Source: Candidatus Sulfopaludibacter sp. SbA3 (lineage in GTDB: Bacteria; Pseudomonadota; Alphaproteobacteria; Caulobacterales; Hyphomonadaceae). Taken from it: DNA of 64,000 nucleotides. Where the stretch lies: positions 124,001 to 188,000 of the forward strand of contig CAMDAC010000004.1 in the NCBI GenBank assembly GCA_945888325.1, written 5' to 3'. Position 1 is the stretch's first letter. Each line of letters begins with the position of its first letter. The notes under the pieces are model-generated. The model saw nothing but the letters and a program-made list of their open reading frames with translations. It made no database searches and was not told the DNA's origin. Position numbers and translations under genes: made by a program. Shown here in pieces: positions 62,294-64,000 of the stretch.

Positions 62294-63457
62294 TCAGGTC
62301 AGCAGATGCGCCTCCGCCTCGTCGCGGTGCTTCTTTAGATAGCGCATGAACGGCGTGCCGCCCGTACCGACATCCGGATCGTTGCCGGCAGCGGTTGACG
62401 CCTGCCGGTTGATGTAGGTCGCCGCATATTCGAGGTGGCGCGTACGGAAGCGCGCGAGCTTGCGGATGTTGTCGTTGTAAAGCTCGCGGATCGACGGATT
62501 GCCGAGCTTCTGCACCGCGCTGCGCAGCATGCTCTGCGCGCGCAGGTCGTCGATGTAGCGGCGGTGCTGAGGTGGCCGGTAGGCGTGCAACTCGTCGAGG
62601 AACGAGCGCAGCGGATCACCCGCATGACCGATGCCGAGCAGAGCGTCCATCGCGGGCACGATCGAGGATTGTGAACCCGTCTGCCCCCGGAAGGCCTGCG
62701 GCCTGCCGCCGGTCTCGGCGACGCCTTCATAGACTAGGCCCTCGCCCAGTGCCGGATTATCCTTCCAGCCGTGGATCCACGGCCGCACGCGGTGGAAATA
62801 GACATACGGATCGCAGCGCTCCGGCATCCGGTCGAAGATCGCATTCACGTCGTCCCACACCGCGCTCATCACGCCGAGTGCGCGTTCGATCTCTGCGGCG
62901 TTCTCAACTTTCGCAGCTTCGACCAACTTCGTCGCCTCGTGCAGCATCTCGCCGGCGCGCGCCTCGATGGCGACGTGCACGAGGATGAACCAGGCTTCGT
63001 CCATGCCGCCTTCAAAATGCTGCAGCGTGTGGATGTTCGACAGGTCGATGGGCCCCTTCCCGTCAAACCGGGTCCAGTTTTCGAGGGTGTAGCTGGAATA
63101 GGGGAGGAGGGGCGGCTGGCCGATGGCCTGCCCGATCTGCCAGATCGGCACGGCGAGACAGGCCGGCAGCGCTTTCGGCGCGTCCGGTTCGCCCCAGACA
63201 TAGGCCTGCACCATGAAGCTGTAATGCAGCATCGCGATACGCAGTTCAGCGTCACTGGCGCTCGCGCAGAAGGCCGAAAGGTCCAGCTTCGGGAGCGTCT
63301 CGAGGAAGTTGCGAAGGTGCCCGGTCGGAATAAGCTCCGGCAGACGCAGGGCCATCTGGCGGGCGGGCTGCAGTTCGGCGGGCAGGGTGACGGCGGCGGG
63401 GTCGAAACCTGCCAGGAAGCCGCGTTCGATACTCAATCCATAATCTGCCAAGTTCAT
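62294..63457 (-). CDS. Indoleamine 2,3-dioxygenase family protein
   Basis: A 387-residue all-helical haem protein candidate. Family features are LPYSSYTLENWTRFDGKGPIDLSNIHTLQHFEGGMDEAWFILVHVAIEA (about residues 130-178), the distal region FRGQTGSQSSIVPAMDALLGI, the likely proximal haem His in RFRTRHLEYAATYI, and GTGGTPFMRYLKKHRDEA at the end, which mirrors the GTGGT motif of IDO. ATG 63457 has GGGAGGA upstream. It would oxidise tryptophan or a related indole to a kynurenine-type product, but no other kynurenine gene is in the window. It is divergent from guaB. Confidence 0.83.
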   Translation of the reverse strand: MNLADYGLSIERGFLAGFDPAAVTLPAELQPARQMALRLPELIPTGHLRNFLETLPKLDLSAFCASASDAELRIAMLHYSFMVQAYVWGEPDAPKALPACLAVPIWQIGQAIGQPPLLPYSSYTLENWTRFDGKGPIDLSNIHTLQHFEGGMDEAWFILVHVAIEARAGEMLHEATKLVEAAKVENAAEIERALGVMSAVWDDVNAIFDRMPERCDPYVYFHRVRPWIHGWKDNPALGEGLVYEGVAETGGRPQAFRGQTGSQSSIVPAMDALLGIGHAGDPLRSFLDELHAYRPPQHRRYIDDLRAQSMLRSAVQKLGNPSIRELYNDNIRKLARFRTRHLEYAATYINRQASTAAGNDPDVGTGGTPFMRYLKKHRDEAEAHLLT

Positions 63458-63574
63458 CCAAGTTCCTCCCCAGGACATGATGGTTACAGATGCAACTAAT
63501 ATCGCTTCTATCGGTTGCGCCGGGCAGCCTGTCAAAGCGGCTGCGCAGAAAGCTGTGGGGAGGGGGCTGGGGAA

Positions 63575-63591
63575 GGGGCTTCACAAGCCCC
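63575..63591 (+). other. Hairpin in the guaB upstream region
   Basis: GGGGCTT (63575-63581) and AAGCCCC (63585-63591) form a 7-bp stem with loop CAC, about 40 bases before the guaB ATG, in a G-rich stretch. The 172-base divergent region 63458-63629 has no other clear element. A role in guaB expression is possible but unproven. Confidence 0.3.
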
Positions 63592-63608
63592 CCCGACTCC
63601 CTTACTAG

Positions 63609-64000
<392 letters not shown>

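Overview
The window is a high-GC, gene-dense chromosome segment from an alphaproteobacterium. The evidence is the gene order (nuoE-N, birA, coaX, rnj, mce, proS, lolCD, dnaE; rpsB to lpxB, gltA; ppiD, trpEGDC, lexA), the short ProRS without an editing insertion, DUF1467, LpxI instead of LpxH, and a GTTC-N7-GTTC LexA box. A Caulobacterales/Hyphomonadaceae-like marine host fits best, but that placement is inferred from gene order and protein style, not from a database search.

Layout. 1-12.1 kb: end of a VOC-fold gene, then nuoE to nuoN of respiratory complex I in one tightly packed operon. 12.1-22.8 kb: biotin ligase, pantothenate kinase III, RNase J, methylmalonyl-CoA epimerase, DUF1467, ProRS, LolCD lipoprotein exporter, DNA polymerase III alpha. 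22.8-37.2 kb: a structured rpsB leader, rpsB, tsf, a terminator, then pyrH-frr-uppS-cdsA-dxr-rseP-bamA-skp-lpxD-lpxA-lpxI-lpxB (translation, isoprenoid and phospholipid precursors, outer-membrane protein assembly, lipid A). The fabZ gene often found between lpxD and lpxA is absent here. 37.1-47.1 kb, minus strand: gltX-gltA, a decayed comEC on the plus strand, lexA with its SOS box, and a translationally coupled ppiD-trpE-trpG-trpD-trpC operon. 47.2-50.2 kb: tpiA, secG, pyrG.

50.2-55.0 kb is a four-gene minus-strand operon, phrB-FAD oxidoreductase-DUF1365-cfa, in which every junction is a 4-base overlap. A TGATCC-N18-TATCTC element lies upstream, suggesting an ECF-sigma (singlet-oxygen or light) response that joins DNA photorepair to membrane fatty-acid modification. 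55.2-56.8 kb: bifunctional HldE and a 60-residue protein.

56.8-58.7 kb is the most unusual stretch. A visibly AT-richer secreted-protein gene with an EF-hand-type loop, its own promoter and a strong terminator is bracketed by two nearly identical GC-rich palindromes. A decayed minus-strand gene end lies inside the left copy. It looks like an acquired or rearranged cassette. 58.7-64 kb: hspQ, ppx/gppA, rlmE, a GFA-family protein, two tandem cysteine-rich lipoproteins, an indoleamine-2,3-dioxygenase-family gene, and the start of guaB, which runs off the window.

No rRNA, tRNA, CRISPR array, transposase, integrase or phage gene was recognised.
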